Shown piece by piece: positions 22,428 to 32,924 of a stretch of DNA of 64,000 nt (its first letter is position 1; every line of letters begins with the position of its first letter). The stretch comes from Bretschneidera sinensis (Eukaryota > Streptophyta > Magnoliopsida > Brassicales > Akaniaceae): assembly GCA_023935145.1 (NCBI GenBank), contig CM043701.1, positions 77,584,817 to 77,648,816 of the forward strand. The letters run 5' to 3'. The translations under genes were made by a program, and so were the position numbers. A model generated the notes under the pieces. The model was given only the letters and a program-made list of their open reading frames with translations, searched no databases and was not told where the DNA came from.

Positions 22428-23774
22428 TCACCGACGGAATATTTTGTTTTAACTGATCGAAATTAATTCGATCAGTTAATGTCGAAATACAGTCGAAACA
22501 GTTAAATAAAATTTGATAGAAAAATTTGATATTTAATTAATTTTTATTTATTTATCAATTATTAATATATAATAATTCCTCAATAATATAAAAGATATTT
22601 TTAAAATAATTTTTATTTTCTGTTTTAAAAATTAAAATATAATTTAAAATGTTTTGAAAATACATTTATTATCACCAACGAAATATTTTGTTTTAACCGA
22701 TTAACCGACAGAAACTAATCCGATCGGTTAATGTCGACATACTTAGGTTAATTCGGTCAAAACAATTAAATAAAATTTAATCGAAAAAAAGAGATTATAA
22801 CTTTTAGCGTACCAATCGAACTGATCGTTTCGATCGTTTGCTCACCTCTACATGTGTTTGTTCCCTAAAACGCATTGCAAATATGGTAGCAAACATATCC
22901 CTTATTTCCAATTAAAGTCATTTCATGCATAACAACAAATTAAAGATAAGCTGTAATGTTTTATTTGTAAGTGTGTTATATATTACTTTTTAATTTTTGA
23001 ATAATGGTATTCTTTTTTTTCCTTTTTTTTTCTTTAGGAGTGTTCCTGAATAGTTTTGTTGTGAAATAGTCTCTCCAATCTCCATATTCAAATAGGATAA
23101 TGAACTTACTTAATTGTCACTAGCTAACTTACTTGGTTCGTTTAATAAAACAATATGAAAGTCAACGTAAAGGAATTAACAAATCTATATATTAGGGTGT
23201 GTTTAGGTTTTAGAAAATGTTTCTTAGCATAAATATAATTTGTAAAGTGATACTAATTCATAAATAAAATAAAAGATATTTTTAAATATATTTATTAAAT
23301 GTATTCATTAAATATATTTATTTCGTCGATGATAACTAATTTTTTCGATTTTTATAAATAACAAAATAATTTATAATAGACTTAATGTACTTATTATAAC
23401 CGATCGATATTTCCTTTAGTGATAGTCTTTAAAAGTGTTAATTATCACCGACGGATTAATTCCGATGATAAATAAATTTTTTCAATTTTTGAAAATAACA
23501 ATATAATTTAAAATATATTTTTTAATGTACATATCACTGATAGATTTTTCCGTTAGTGATACTATTTTTAATAAAAAAATAAATAAAATATCAGTCTGTA
23601 AAACATATCACTAACATAAAATATATTATCATTGACAGAAAAGTCGGTCGGTGATAATTGTCACCACATATCACTAAGGGAAATTGTCCGTCAGTGATAA
23701 TTCGTGGTGAAACATACTATCACCGACGACAAAGAATTGATTATCTGTCGCTGATACTGTTTTTTCTTGTAGTG
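22428..23774. repeat. CACTA subterminal repeats and terminal inverted repeat
   Basis: Repeated 10-12 bp motifs of type TATCACCGACGG or its reverse CCGTTAGTGATA, at about 22428, 22670, 23445, 23535, 23609, 23630, 23655, 23670, 23690, 23720 and 23745, become denser toward the terminus at 23774. In En/Spm elements such subterminal motifs bind the element's DNA-binding protein. The last 19 bases are the terminal repeat. Confidence 0.82.
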
Positions 23775-23776
23775 TT

Positions 23777-24165
23777 TTTCTTCTTCTTCTTCTTCCTCTT
23801 CCTCTTCCTCTCCCTCTTCTTCTTCTTCCTCTTCTTCTTCCTCTTCTTTTTCTTCCTCTTCCTCTCCTTCTTCTTCTTCCTCTTCTTCTACTTCTTCTTC
23901 CTTTTCCTCTTCCACATCTTCCTCATTTTCTTCTTCTTCATCTTCTTCCTCTTGTTCTTCTTTTTATTTTTCTTCTTCTTATTCTTCTTCCTATTCTTCT
24001 TCTTCCTCTTCATCTTCATCTTCCTCTTACTCTCCCTATTCTTCTTTCTCTTTTTCTTCCTCTTCCTCATCTTCTTCCTCTTCTTCCTCTTCCTCTTCCT
24101 CTTCCTCTTCCTCTTCCACTTTTTCTTCTTTTTCTTCCTCATTTTCCTCTTCCTCTTCCTCTTTC
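23777..24165. repeat. Long CTT/CCT polypyrimidine tract
   Basis: Nearly 390 bp of C and T on the plus strand, mainly CTT and CTTCCT units, with very few purines. It abuts the CACTA end and leads into the SANT pseudogene. The intact paralogue has only a short T-rich tract at the comparable place (42770-42792), so this tract grew after the duplication. Mirror-symmetric purine/pyrimidine DNA of this kind can form triplex structures. Confidence 0.9.
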
Positions 24166-24191
24166 ATTCCCTTAAAAACCATCTTCTTTCT

Positions 24192-24677
24192 CATTAATTC
24201 CCTCAAAAACCATAGATTAGATGAAGCTTTACAGAGTACGAGAAAGAGATAGGGATATAGAGTCTGGTGTTTATAACTGGTACTTTGAGTATTTGCCAGA
24301 GTCTACATCACAATAGATTTATGACAGTGATGAATCTGAGTACATGGACGACAGTGAGTGGGTACATTAGTTTTGCTTAATTTAACCATGGAATATCTTT
24401 GAGACTTTTTTCCCAAGAATAATGAGAGAATAAATTTATATTATGTTTTTTTTCCTTTTTTTAATTCCAGTTTATCAATTGTCTTCGCTTTAAATGAAAA
24501 ATAAAGTTTATTACCATTGAATTTGGTTATCCACCTATTTATCGTAACTAGATTGTTTGCAACCATATAGAGATTTATGTGTATCAGTGTATGTGAATGT
24601 GAATGTGTTAAAAAAAATATGGTTGTTTCTATAAACAAAATTTTATGATTAATCTTAACAATTAAAATAAAGCTCTT

Positions 24678-24734
<57 letters not shown>

Positions 24735-24780
24735 CAGACAGAATCAAGATTTTGCACCAAGAGGCTTGGAATCTCTTGGT
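24192..24780 (+). pseudogene. RADIALIS-like SANT gene, pseudogene copy
   Basis: 24192-24370 matches the second half of exon 1 of the intact gene at 42844 (KTID, DIESGVYNWYFEY, YDSDESEYMDDSEW). It has stops at the codons after KTID and after STSQ, and the first half of the exon is missing, replaced by the polypyrimidine tract. The intron start and the 42-nt second exon (24737-24780) are also recognisable, but the AG acceptor is shifted. A small direct repeat, ATTCCCTYAAAAACCAT, at 24165 and 24189 marks local slippage. Not functional. Confidence 0.85.
24678..24731. repeat. (TA)n(GT)n microsatellite in pseudogene intron
   Basis: TA repeats followed by about twenty GT repeats. The paralogous intron at 43438-43488 has TA repeats only. 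Confidence 0.95.
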
Positions 24781-25132
24781 AAAAAAAAAGCATTTAAATA
24801 GTTAAATGGTTCTATTACATCTTTTGTTTTAGTATTTTTCAACATTTAAAAGCATTCTCACGTATTAACTAGTTGACAATTTTTACTGAAATCAATTAAT
24901 TTTTAAATCTGTGAAATTTTTTGCCACAATTGTTTCAAAATTGCTTTCGATCGAGGAGTTTGGTAAGTGTTAGAATTGGAAGGCATTTAAAAGGGGATTA
25001 TAGTAGTATAGCTAGTCAGTTTTTGGTTCAGTAGTCAAGATTGAGATTACAAAATCGCAAATTTGATTCTCACAATGTGTTAGTTCTTTGTCCGATTTTA
25101 TATCGACTATTTATTTCATTTTATATGGGTTT
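24781..25132 (+). other. Duplicated block downstream of SANT pseudogene
   Basis: Matches 43534-44175 with deletions, including the tRNA-derived SINE-like segment (GTATAGCTAGTCAG at 25007, TTTGATTCTC near 25061). The match stops where the copia LTR begins at 25133. Confidence 0.75.
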
Positions 25133-25734
25133 TGTTGATAATTTTCAAAATAAACTTGGTTTTAAGTTTGTGATATTTTAGAAAATCAAAGAAAATGAGA
25201 AAAGAAAAAAAAGAAAACGAATTTTGGCTTTTGAAAGTTGATATAGTCGACTGTAAGTTTTATACAATCGACTGAATGGTGTATACAATCGAGTCGACTG
25301 AATGGAAGGAAGAAAATTTCTTGAACTCTCTGTAAAATTTTAAGTCGACTAAAAACATTTTCGAGTCGACTGAATGTTCTAAAATTTTGATTTTTCAAAA
25401 CATTTTATTTTGGCTGAATGTGAATAGAAGTGTCATTTGTGAAGGAACACTTGATATTTAGTATAATTTAGTTTTAAACTGAAATAAGGTATCTCTAATA
25501 GAAAGACACACTCATTTCAACATTATAAAACGTGTGTTTAAGTGTCATAATTAATATAATTCACATGACAATCATATTTTTTGGTTTTTCTCTCTTCTTC
25601 TTCTTCTCCTTTCAAAATACTGATTTACTTATGTCCAAAAATCTTGCAAATTTTCAAACATAAGTGTTATACATCCATAAACTCTTAGAAGCTACTGTGG
25701 GTTATTCTTCACAAATGCAAAGTGCAAAATAACA
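25133..25734 (+). repeat. Probable 5' LTR of the host copia
   Basis: Starts TGTTGATAATTTTC exactly where the paralogous block match ends, and ends near GTGCAAAATAACA at 25734. This is followed by TTAGAGCTTC, a degraded Met-tRNA primer site. Several GTCGACTGA repeats lie at 25243-25375. No partner LTR remains, so the right end is inferred. Confidence 0.55.
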
Positions 25735-25943
25735 TTAGAGCTTCATTATATCTTAGAAGAAATTCGTTGGTAACCTCAAGCACTGTGAGGGGCGAATTAA
25801 ACCTTAAAGAAAGTGTCCTGGTCACGCCTTGAAGCTTTTCTCTCTCTCACACACTTATTTTGATGAACAATCTTCACTTCAATAAAAAAAAATTCCCCAC
25901 CAAACATGATTAATCTTAAGGTTTAATTTACTTGTTTATCAAA

Positions 25944-26309
25944 ATGACTACCTTGAGTTCGTTGATAGATATGACGCTAAACTTCAACAAGTTAGAGCAA
26001 TTCGACGAAGGGAATTTTTATCGCTGGTAGAAGAAGATATTCTTCCTCCTGACATTGTTTCGGGTTTATTATGTCATCAATTCTCCAAGGACCAAACCTG
26101 TAATAAATAAACCAATTTCTAAGACAAGATATAGACAGAAATTTGATCAAGATAATGACATTTGCAAAGCTCATATCCTGAATGCCATGTCCAAAATTCT
26201 TTTTTTTTTCTTACCAAAATGTCAAAATGGCAGAGTTGTAGGACACACTACAAGCAATGTATAGCATTATATTATTACGAAGCATAATAATTTTAAAATG
26301 GTTAATAGT
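25944..26309 (+). pseudogene. Host copia gag, N-terminal part
   Basis: The ATG at 25944 opens MTTLSSLIDMTLNFNKLEQFDEGNFYRW, then a TAG, then KKIFFLLTLFRVYYVINSPRTKP and DQDNDICKAHILNAMS. This is the usual opening of a UBN2-type copia gag (folded particle protein). The coding text continues across the nested copia at 32572 (MDQYNEIKTILDQFTQHNLKM). Confidence 0.75.
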
Positions 26310-27293
26310 TGTTGGTATTTGTCTAAGGTTTGCACAGGTCCAACCATGGTTGAAAGATGGTTAAAGTCTAAACCAAGGTTGGAGGATTAAATTTCAGCAA
26401 GTTAAAAGACTGCACACATGTGTGTGCATCAATTTGGAGTAAGGGAAGGTCATGCGCACTTCTGCACAAAAGCATAAGGGTGTGCGCACGGCAGCAGAAG
26501 GGAGCAACATCATATCAAGGTGCAGTGCACCTACTCCAGGGCACGACTCTCAGAATGGCTGCAAAGCTGGAGGAGGCCAAGGTGCACCTTGCCCTATTTT
26601 AGGGCGCACCTTGCAGGCAAAGGGCTGCACACATGGACAGCCTGTTTTAAGACCCTCTTAGGTGCGTGGATGCAATGATAAAATGCATAGCACCACTTGG
26701 GAAGTGATGGAAGGCTATGACTAAGTAATGATCTTGATCAAAGGGTGAGGATTGAATCTCAAGAACGACTAAGAAGTGGATGGCTATAAAAGGGGTTTCC
26801 TAGCCTCATTTTTCAACATTAGAAACACACAAATTTGTGACATTATGAGATCAATTGTAAACACATAGAGAGAATTGTGATTGTGAGATCAATTGTAAAC
26901 ACATAGAGAGAATTGTGTGAGAGATATAAACACAAGAAGGACTCTTTGTAGTGAGGTTGTTTGTAAAAGAGAGAGAAGTCTAGATTAGATAGAGAGCATT
27001 GTTAGTTCTCATCTTCTTTCTTTCTTCTCTTCTTGGTTTCTTCAAGAACATTGTGGTTTCTTGAAGGGGATTGCTGTAACTTGTAAGAACCATTTGATTT
27101 AGTGCAAAGAGTTTGGAGGAACTCACGAGGACATAGGCACATTATCAAACCTTGATAACAAATTGCTTGTCTTCTTTCTTTCTTTAATTTTTTGTTCTTG
27201 TGTTCGATTGTTGTATTTCTTTCTACAAGTCATTCTAGACTTGGGTGTTTGGAAGATCACCACTTAGGCATCTTGTCAAGGTGATTTTCAACA
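26310..27293 (+). repeat. 5' LTR of Tork copia
   Basis: 984 bp, longer than the 3' LTR (956 bp), chiefly because a segment of about 36 bp, GAGATCAATTGTAAACACAT..., is tandemly duplicated at about 26848-26920. TATA-like TATAAAAGG at 26784. Paired TTCAAGAA/TTCTTGAA palindromes at 27041-27065. Confidence 0.9.
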
Positions 27294-27295
27294 GT

Positions 27296-27307
27296 GGTAT
27301 TAGAGCT
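27296..27307 (+). other. Primer-binding site, tRNA-Met type
   Basis: TGGTATTAGAGC, one change from TGGTATCAGAGC, three bases after the LTR end. Confidence 0.85.
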
Positions 27308-27532
27308 GCACAGCTGGGTATCGGAGCAAGAACAGAAAGTGATGGAGCCAAGACTCCAAGAATCAAAGATAAACTTCTTGGGTCATTCAAGAATGGTGTA
27401 AAGATCAAGATCTGGTCGTGTTCTTGAAGGTTGATTCAAGAATGGTGTTAAGATCCATCTTCGATCGGTGTTCTTGAGGTTGAAGAAAGCATTTGTGGGT
27501 AGTACATAAATCAGGGATCTTGTCTGCCAAAA

Positions 27533-28300
27533 ATGGCTTCAAATTTCTGTGTTGAGAAGTTTGATGGAAATGGAGACTTTGCCCTTTGGAAGCGGAAGAT
27601 CAAGGTGGTTCTAATGCAACAGAAAATGGACTTGGCTATTGGAGAAGATGATGCTTTTTCAGTAAGTGTCACGGAGGACCAGTGGACCGAGATGAAGTAG
27701 ATGGCTTACAGTACCATTTTCTTGCACAAGTCGGATAGTGTCACAAGGGAGTGCAGAGACTCAGAGGATCTGGCTGTCATATGGAAGAAACTAGATGAGT
27801 TGTTTCTTACAAAAACTCTCTCTAACAAGACTTATCTTCTTAAAAGAATCTTTGCATTTAAAATAGATCCTAGTAAAGAGTTACAAGATAATCTTGATGT
27901 CTTTAATAAGCTAGTTTAAGATTTGAATAGCTGTAGCATTATTTTTCTGGATGAACAATTGGTTGTTATCTTGTTAAATTCTCTTCCTGATTGCTTTGAT
28001 AATCTGATTAATATAATTAAGTATAGAAGGGATACTTTGATAAAGGAGATTGTGATCAATGCCATAAGGGCACATGATTTTAAGACCAAGATGAAGGAGA
28101 CAGCAAGTGGATATGGGCTGTTCATAAGAGGAAGGCCAGCAACTCATAATGGCAGTAGCAACCATGGAAACTACCGGGAGAAATCAAGAGGTAGAGGGCA
28201 GAACCATAAGTGATCTCATTCCAAGATAAGACTTGGAGGAGGAAGGAGATGCTTCTACTGCAACAAGGAGGGCCATTTCAAGAAAGATTGTAAGAAGAGG
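27533..28300 (+). pseudogene. Gag of Tork copia
   Basis: Opens MASNFCVEKFDGNGDFALWK and runs through the gag body (IWKKLDELFLTKTLSNK, LLNSLPDCFDNLI, FIRGRPATHNGSSN). It reaches an intact zinc knuckle, CFYCNKEGHFKKDC, at about 28255-28295. In-frame stops occur after DQWTEMK (27698), after FNKLV (27917) and after GQNHK (28210). The last two fit C-to-T changes (CAA to TAA, CGA to TGA) by comparison with the sister copies. Confidence 0.85.
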
Positions 28301-29176
28301 ATGTGGGATGAGAGGAGAAGCCACACCAACAATGGAGACGCTTCGATTGCTAAAGGAGAACATCAAGATGATGTTCTTGTTGTGTGCTCAAATGTGAGCA
28401 GAAGACAAGTCAGCGGAAAGTGGATTCTTGATTCCGGGTGCACTTATCATATATGCCCTCACAAGGAATGGTTCAAGAACTTCAAGGAGATCAATGATGG
28501 AAGGGTCTTCTTGGGGAATGACAATTCTTGCCAAGTGAGAGGGATTGGAGACATCCAATTGAGGATGTTTGATGGAGTCACAAGGCTACTGCGAAATGTG
28601 AGGTATCTTCCAGATTTGAAGAGAAATTTGATCTCATTGGGACAGCTGGATTCCATGGGGTATACATGCAAAGTAAAAGGAGGAAAGATCAAGGTAGCCA
28701 AGGGATCTTTGTTAGTGATCAAGGAAGTAAGAAACGATGGACTCTATGAGATGATCAGAGAGACAGAAATCAATGATCAAGTAGCAAGCTTGATGGCTGA
28801 GATGGATAAGGTAGCCCTTTGGCACACTCGCTTGGGACACATTAGCGAAAAGGGCCTGCAAGTTCTTAGCAAAGATGGTCTACTTGGTGGTGACAAAGTA
28901 GAGAAATTGGATTTCTGTGAGAGTTGCATCCTTGGGAAGCAACACCAGGTCAGTTTCAACACCAGAGTGCTCAAATCTAAGAGGATTCTTGACTACATTC
29001 ATTCGGACCTTTGGGGACCAGCAAGGACACCAACACAGGAAGGTAACATTTACTTTATGTCTTTAATTGATGATTATTCAAGAAGAGTGTGGGTTTATTT
29101 GCTTAAGAATAAATCTGATGCCTTGAATAAATTTGTTGTGTGGAGAAGTTGCTGGAAACTCAAACGGGTAGGGTAG
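28301..29176 (+). pseudogene. Protease and integrase N-terminal part of Tork copia
   Basis: A 291-residue open stretch. Protease WILDSGCTYHICPHKEWF keeps the DSG triad. The pre-integrase zinc site is LWHTRLGHISEKGLQVL...FCESCILGKQHQV. Integrase starts at DYIHSDLWGPA and SLIDDYSRRVWVYLLKNKSD. A one-base frameshift at about 29157 ends the frame, and a stop follows at the conserved LRTDNGLEF site (29213). Confidence 0.88.
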
Positions 29177-29307
29177 TTAAGGCTTTACGAACCGATAATG
29201 GCTTAGAATTTTGAAATAAGGATTTTGATAAATTCTGTGAATTAAATGGCATTCTAAGGCATAGGACGGTTGTAAAAACACCTCAGCAAAATGGAGTTGC
29301 TGAAAGA

Positions 29308-30159
29308 ATGAATATAACCCTTATGAAAAAGGTTAGGTGCATGCTAATAGGATCCAGGTTACCAAAATATTTTTGTGGAGAAGATGTGGCTACAGCTGCA
29401 TACTTGAAAAATATATCACCCTCTAGAGCTTTAGAGCTCAAGACTCCCATGGAGATGTGGAGTGGAAAACTCCCTGAATTAAACAACCTTAGGACTTTTG
29501 GGTGTGCTGCATATGCACATCAAAAAGAGGATAAACTTAGCCCAAGATCTAAAAAATGTGTATTTCTAGGATATGGTGATGGGGTTAAGGGATATAGGTT
29601 GTGGTCCTTAGAAAAGAAGGGCGTGAAACTGATAAAAAGTAGGGATGTTATTTTTAATGAATTATTATTTCCCTACTTGGAGAAAACTAACCCTGCAGGG
29701 GCTAGTGAGCAAACCAGTCCGGAAGTTGTGGAGCATCGCATCAAGGAGAACTTGGTTCAGGTAGAGCAAAGGAGACAAGAGGGTTCTGATCAGGTAGAGC
29801 CCTTGGATGAAGGCCAAGCTCAAGAAACTCAAGAAGAGGTTGATACAACAAGTCGGAATGACTACCAGCTCACAAGAGACCGAGAACGGAGGATGGTTAG
29901 ACCACCTTTGAGATATGGGTTTGCAGATGCTAATGTAGCAGCTCCTTGGATAGAAGAAGAGGTTGAACCAGAAACTTACATGGATGCCGTGGAGTGTAAG
30001 GATTCGTCAAAGTGGCAGCTGGCTATGGAGGAAGAAATAGACTCATTAATGAAGAACAACTCTTGGGAGCTGGTGCCCAAACCAGGAAAACAGAGAGTTG
30101 TGGATTGTAGATGGCTCTACAAGATCAAAAAAAGGAATACTCCAGGGGATGAAGTCTAA
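29308..30159 (+). pseudogene. Integrase C-terminal to RT N-terminal part of Tork copia
   Basis: Starts within the integrase core after QQNGVAERMN and continues LPKYFCGEDVATAAYL, LRTFGCAAYAHQ and CVFLGYGDGVKGYRLW. A Glu/Gln-rich linker follows, then the RT opening (MDAVECKDSSKWQLAMEEEIDSL, WELVPKPGKQRVVDCRWLYKIKK). A TAA after GDEV ends it; the sister text suggests CAA to TAA. Confidence 0.87.
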
Positions 30160-31110
30160 TATAAAGCTAGGCTGGTGGTGAAGGGGTTCACACAAAAAGA
30201 AGGCATAGATTTCACCAAAATCTTCTCACCGATTGTGAAGTACAAGACAATACGGATAGTGTTAGCATTGGTGGTCCAATTTGATTAGGAAATTAAGCAA
30301 ATGGATGTGAAGACAGCGTTCTTATATGGAGAGCTCGATGAGACCATTTTCATGAAGTAACCCGAAGGCTATGAGGAAGGAAGGCAGGGAGAGTTAGTGT
30401 GCAAATTGAAGAAGTCTCTCTATGGCCTGAAGCAATCACCTCGGCAATGGAACAAGAGGTTTGATTCCTTTGTAATTAGCTTGGGTTTCATAAGGAGCTA
30501 TTATGATTCTTGCTTGTACTATAAAGGGCAGAAGGTTGAGGAAGTGGTGATCATCCTCATCTATGTTGATGACAAGTTGCTGGTTGGGAGCAGCATGGAG
30601 AGGATAAAGAAATTAAAGACTCAACTCAGTGAGGAGTTTGAGATGAAGGATCTTGGCCATGCACAAAAGATCCTTGGGATGTGTATCATCCGGGAAAGGG
30701 AGAGAAACAGATTGAAGATCTCTCAAACTTCCTATATAGAGAAGATGATATCTAAATTCTCTATGGAAGATAGCAAACTAGTGAAAGTTCCCCTTGCTGG
30801 TCATTTCAAATTCTCCAGTGATCAATGTCCAAGATCAGAGGCGGAGAAGAAGGAAATGGAGAAAGTCCCTTACTCTAGTGCAGTTGGTTCTGTTATGTAC
30901 ACCATGGTAAGTACTAGACCCGACATTGCTCATACAATGAGTATTCTCAGCAGGTTTATGAGTAATCCCGGAAAGGAGCATTGGCTTGGGATGAAGTGGT
31001 TGCTGAGGTATTTGAAGGAAAGCCTAGGAGTAGGGTTGGTGTATGAGAAGAGGGGTAATGCCATCTGCCTTTTGGGGTTTACAGATTTGGACTATGGAGC
31101 AGACCGATAA
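30160..31110 (+). pseudogene. Reverse transcriptase of Tork copia
   Basis: 30160-30396 reads as RT (KARLVVKGFTQKEGIDF, MDVKTAFLYGELDETIFM) with two stops. The open part 30397-31110 has SLYGLKQSPRQWNKRFD, the catalytic LIYVDDKLLVG and STRPDIAHTMSILSRFM. A frameshift at about 31085 separates it from RNase H. Confidence 0.87.
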
Positions 31111-31414
31111 AAGGAGATCGATTACCTCCTACTTCTTCAGCTTAAACGGATGTTGTGCAAGTTGGAAGGCTCAATTGCAGCCAGTGGTAGCACTCTCAAC
31201 AACCGAGGCTGAGTACATAGCGGCTACGGATGCCATTAAAGAAGCTATGTGGTGCAAAGGGTTACTCGAAGAATTGAAGGTACTGGATGAGAAGGTTGTG
31301 GTATTTTCAGATAGTCAAAGTGTCTTACACTTGTGTAAAAATCCAGTGTTCCATGAGAGGACAAAGCATGTGGATGTTCAATATCATTTCATTAGGGAAA
31401 ATGTTATGAAATAA
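31111..31414 (+). pseudogene. RNase H of Tork copia
   Basis: From the shifted frame: DKRRSITSYFFSLNGCCASWKAQ, VALSTTEAEYIAATDA, FSDSQSVLHLCKNPVFHERTKHVDVQYHFI. The Asp/Glu/Asp catalytic positions are present; a TAA after NVMK truncates the end. A further 100 bp reads on as the pol C-terminus. Confidence 0.85.
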
Positions 31415-31608
31415 TGCATCCATGTGGACAAGGTTGCCACAGAAAATCCTGCAAATTTGGGTACTAAAGTTCTACCTCTAAGTAAGTTCAATCATTACCT
31501 TGGACTACTTAGAATAGGAGTCGGTTGATAGATGACTCATGATGAGTTTAGATCCTAAAGCTTTCTGCACAATGGTTCAGGTTTAAACACCTAGACAAAG
31601 GTAGAGAT

Positions 31609-32564
31609 TGTTGGTATTTATCTAAGGTTTGCACAGGTCCAACCATGGTTCAAAGATGGTTAAAGATTAAACCAAGGTTGGAGGATTAAAGTTCAGCAAG
31701 TTAGAAGATTGCACATATATGTATGCATCAATTTGGAGCAAGGGAAGGTCATGCGCACTAGTGTGTGCAGTTCTGCACGCAAGCAGAAGGGTGTGCGCAC
31801 AGCAACAGAAGGGAGAAGCATCAGGTCAAGGCACAACGCACCTACTCTAGGGCGCGCCTCTTAGAATGGCTGCAAATCTGGAGAAGGCCAAGGCATACCT
31901 TGCCCTGTTTTAGGGCGCACCTTGCAGGCAAAGGGCTGCACACATAGACAGCCTATTTTAAGACGCTCTTAGGTGGGTGGATGCAATGATAAAACACACA
32001 GAAACACTTGGGAAGTGATGGAGGGTATGACTAAGTGATGATCTTGATCAAAGGGTGAGGATTGAATCTCAAGAATGACCAATAAGTGGATGGCTATAAA
32101 AGGAGTTTCCTAGCCTCATTTTTCAACATTAGAAACACATAAGTTTGTGACATTGTGAGATCAATTGTAAACACATAGAGAGAATTGCATGAGAGACATA
32201 AACACAAAAAGGACTCTTTGTACTGAGGCTGATTGTAAAAGAGAGAGAAGTCTAGATTAGATAGAGAGCATTGTTAGTTCTCATCTTCTTTCTTTCTTCT
32301 CTTTTTGGTTCTTCAAGAACATTGTGGTTTCTTGAAGGGGACTGCTGTAACTTATAAGAACCATTTGATTTAGTGCAGAGAGTTCGGAGAAACTCACGGG
32401 GACGTAGGCACATTGCTGAACCTCGATAACAAATTGTTTGTCTTCTTTCTTTCTTTGATTTTCTGTTCTTGTGTTCGATTGCTGTATTTTTTTCTACAAG
32501 TCATTCTAGACTTAGGTGTTTGGAAGATCACCACCTAGGCATCTTGTCAAGGTGATTTCCAACA
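31609..32564 (+). repeat. 3' LTR of Tork copia
   Basis: 956 bp, starting TGTTGGTATTTATCTAAGG and ending TTTCCAACA. Its divergence from the 5' LTR is clearly higher than in the elements at 47.6 and 53.5 kb, so this is an older insertion. Confidence 0.9.
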
Positions 32565-32924
32565 GTTGATAGTCATAGTATTATGGATCAATATAATGAG
32601 ATTAAAACTATATTAGATCAATTTACTCAACATAATCTGAAAATGGATGAGACCATAACGGTCACAACCATTATAGACAAACTGCCTCATTTATGGAAGA
32701 ATTTTAGGAATCGTCTGAAGCATCAAAAGGAACACCGAACTCTTGAAGAGTTAGGCAACCATCTCAATATTGAGGAAGACTTGCGATAAGAAGGCAAGGA
32801 AAAAACCCTCTCCAAGATCAATACGATAGACGAAGGAGAGACTTCATAAAAGCACTCCCAAGAATCTCATAAGAGAAAGAACTAACCAGCAAAGTTATCT
32901 AAGAATAAGAAAACTAAGGTTCCT
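32565..32924 (+). pseudogene. Host copia gag, middle part
   Basis: The open part 32583-32789 encodes MDQYNEIKTILDQFTQHNLKMDE and TIIDKLPHLWKNFRNRLKH, the UBN2 gag body continuing from 26309. A TAA follows LNIEEDLR. The LINE target site CTAAGGTTCCT at 32914-32924 ends the segment; the zinc knuckle resumes at 35190. Confidence 0.85.

Larger units (their letters stand above)
8245..23774 (-). mobile_element. CACTA (En/Spm) DNA transposon, decayed, interrupted by copia
   Basis: The right end is explicit: ACTGTTTTTTCTTGTAGTG at 23756-23774 is the reverse complement of a CACTACAAGAAAA terminus, preceded by about 1.3 kb of repeated TATCACYGACG-type subterminal motifs. Inside, on the minus strand, lie a transposase-associated domain (19413-19808), Tnp2 pieces (11.5-12.4 and 18-19.3 kb), DUF4218 and DUF4216 segments and a charged tail. 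The copia at 12480-17989 splits the Tnp2 gene. I could not find the left CACTAC terminus; the element seems truncated at the copia junction near 8.24 kb. All frames carry stops, so it is not autonomous now. Confidence 0.85.
26310..32564 (+). mobile_element. Tork/Tnt1-like copia, complete in outline, many stops
   Basis: LTRs 26310-27293 and 31609-32564 begin TGTTGG and end CAACA (CCAACA in the 3' copy). There is a Met-tRNA-type primer site at 27296, a gag-pol on the plus strand, and a purine-rich AAAGGTAGAGAT before the 3' LTR. Flanks carry an unusual 9-bp near-repeat, GTTAATAGT (26301-26309) and GTTGATAGT (32565-32573), rather than a clean 5-bp one. It is the same family as 5687-8235 and 53522-58963, inserted in the gag of another copia. 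At least six in-frame stops and two frameshifts disable it. Confidence 0.9.

Noticed and set aside
23658..24197. A 179-codon open frame rich in Phe and Leu across the CTT tract, and Glu- or Lys-rich frames on the other strand
   Set aside because: Low-complexity translation of a polypyrimidine repeat; every frame of such a tract stays open. No domain, no family.
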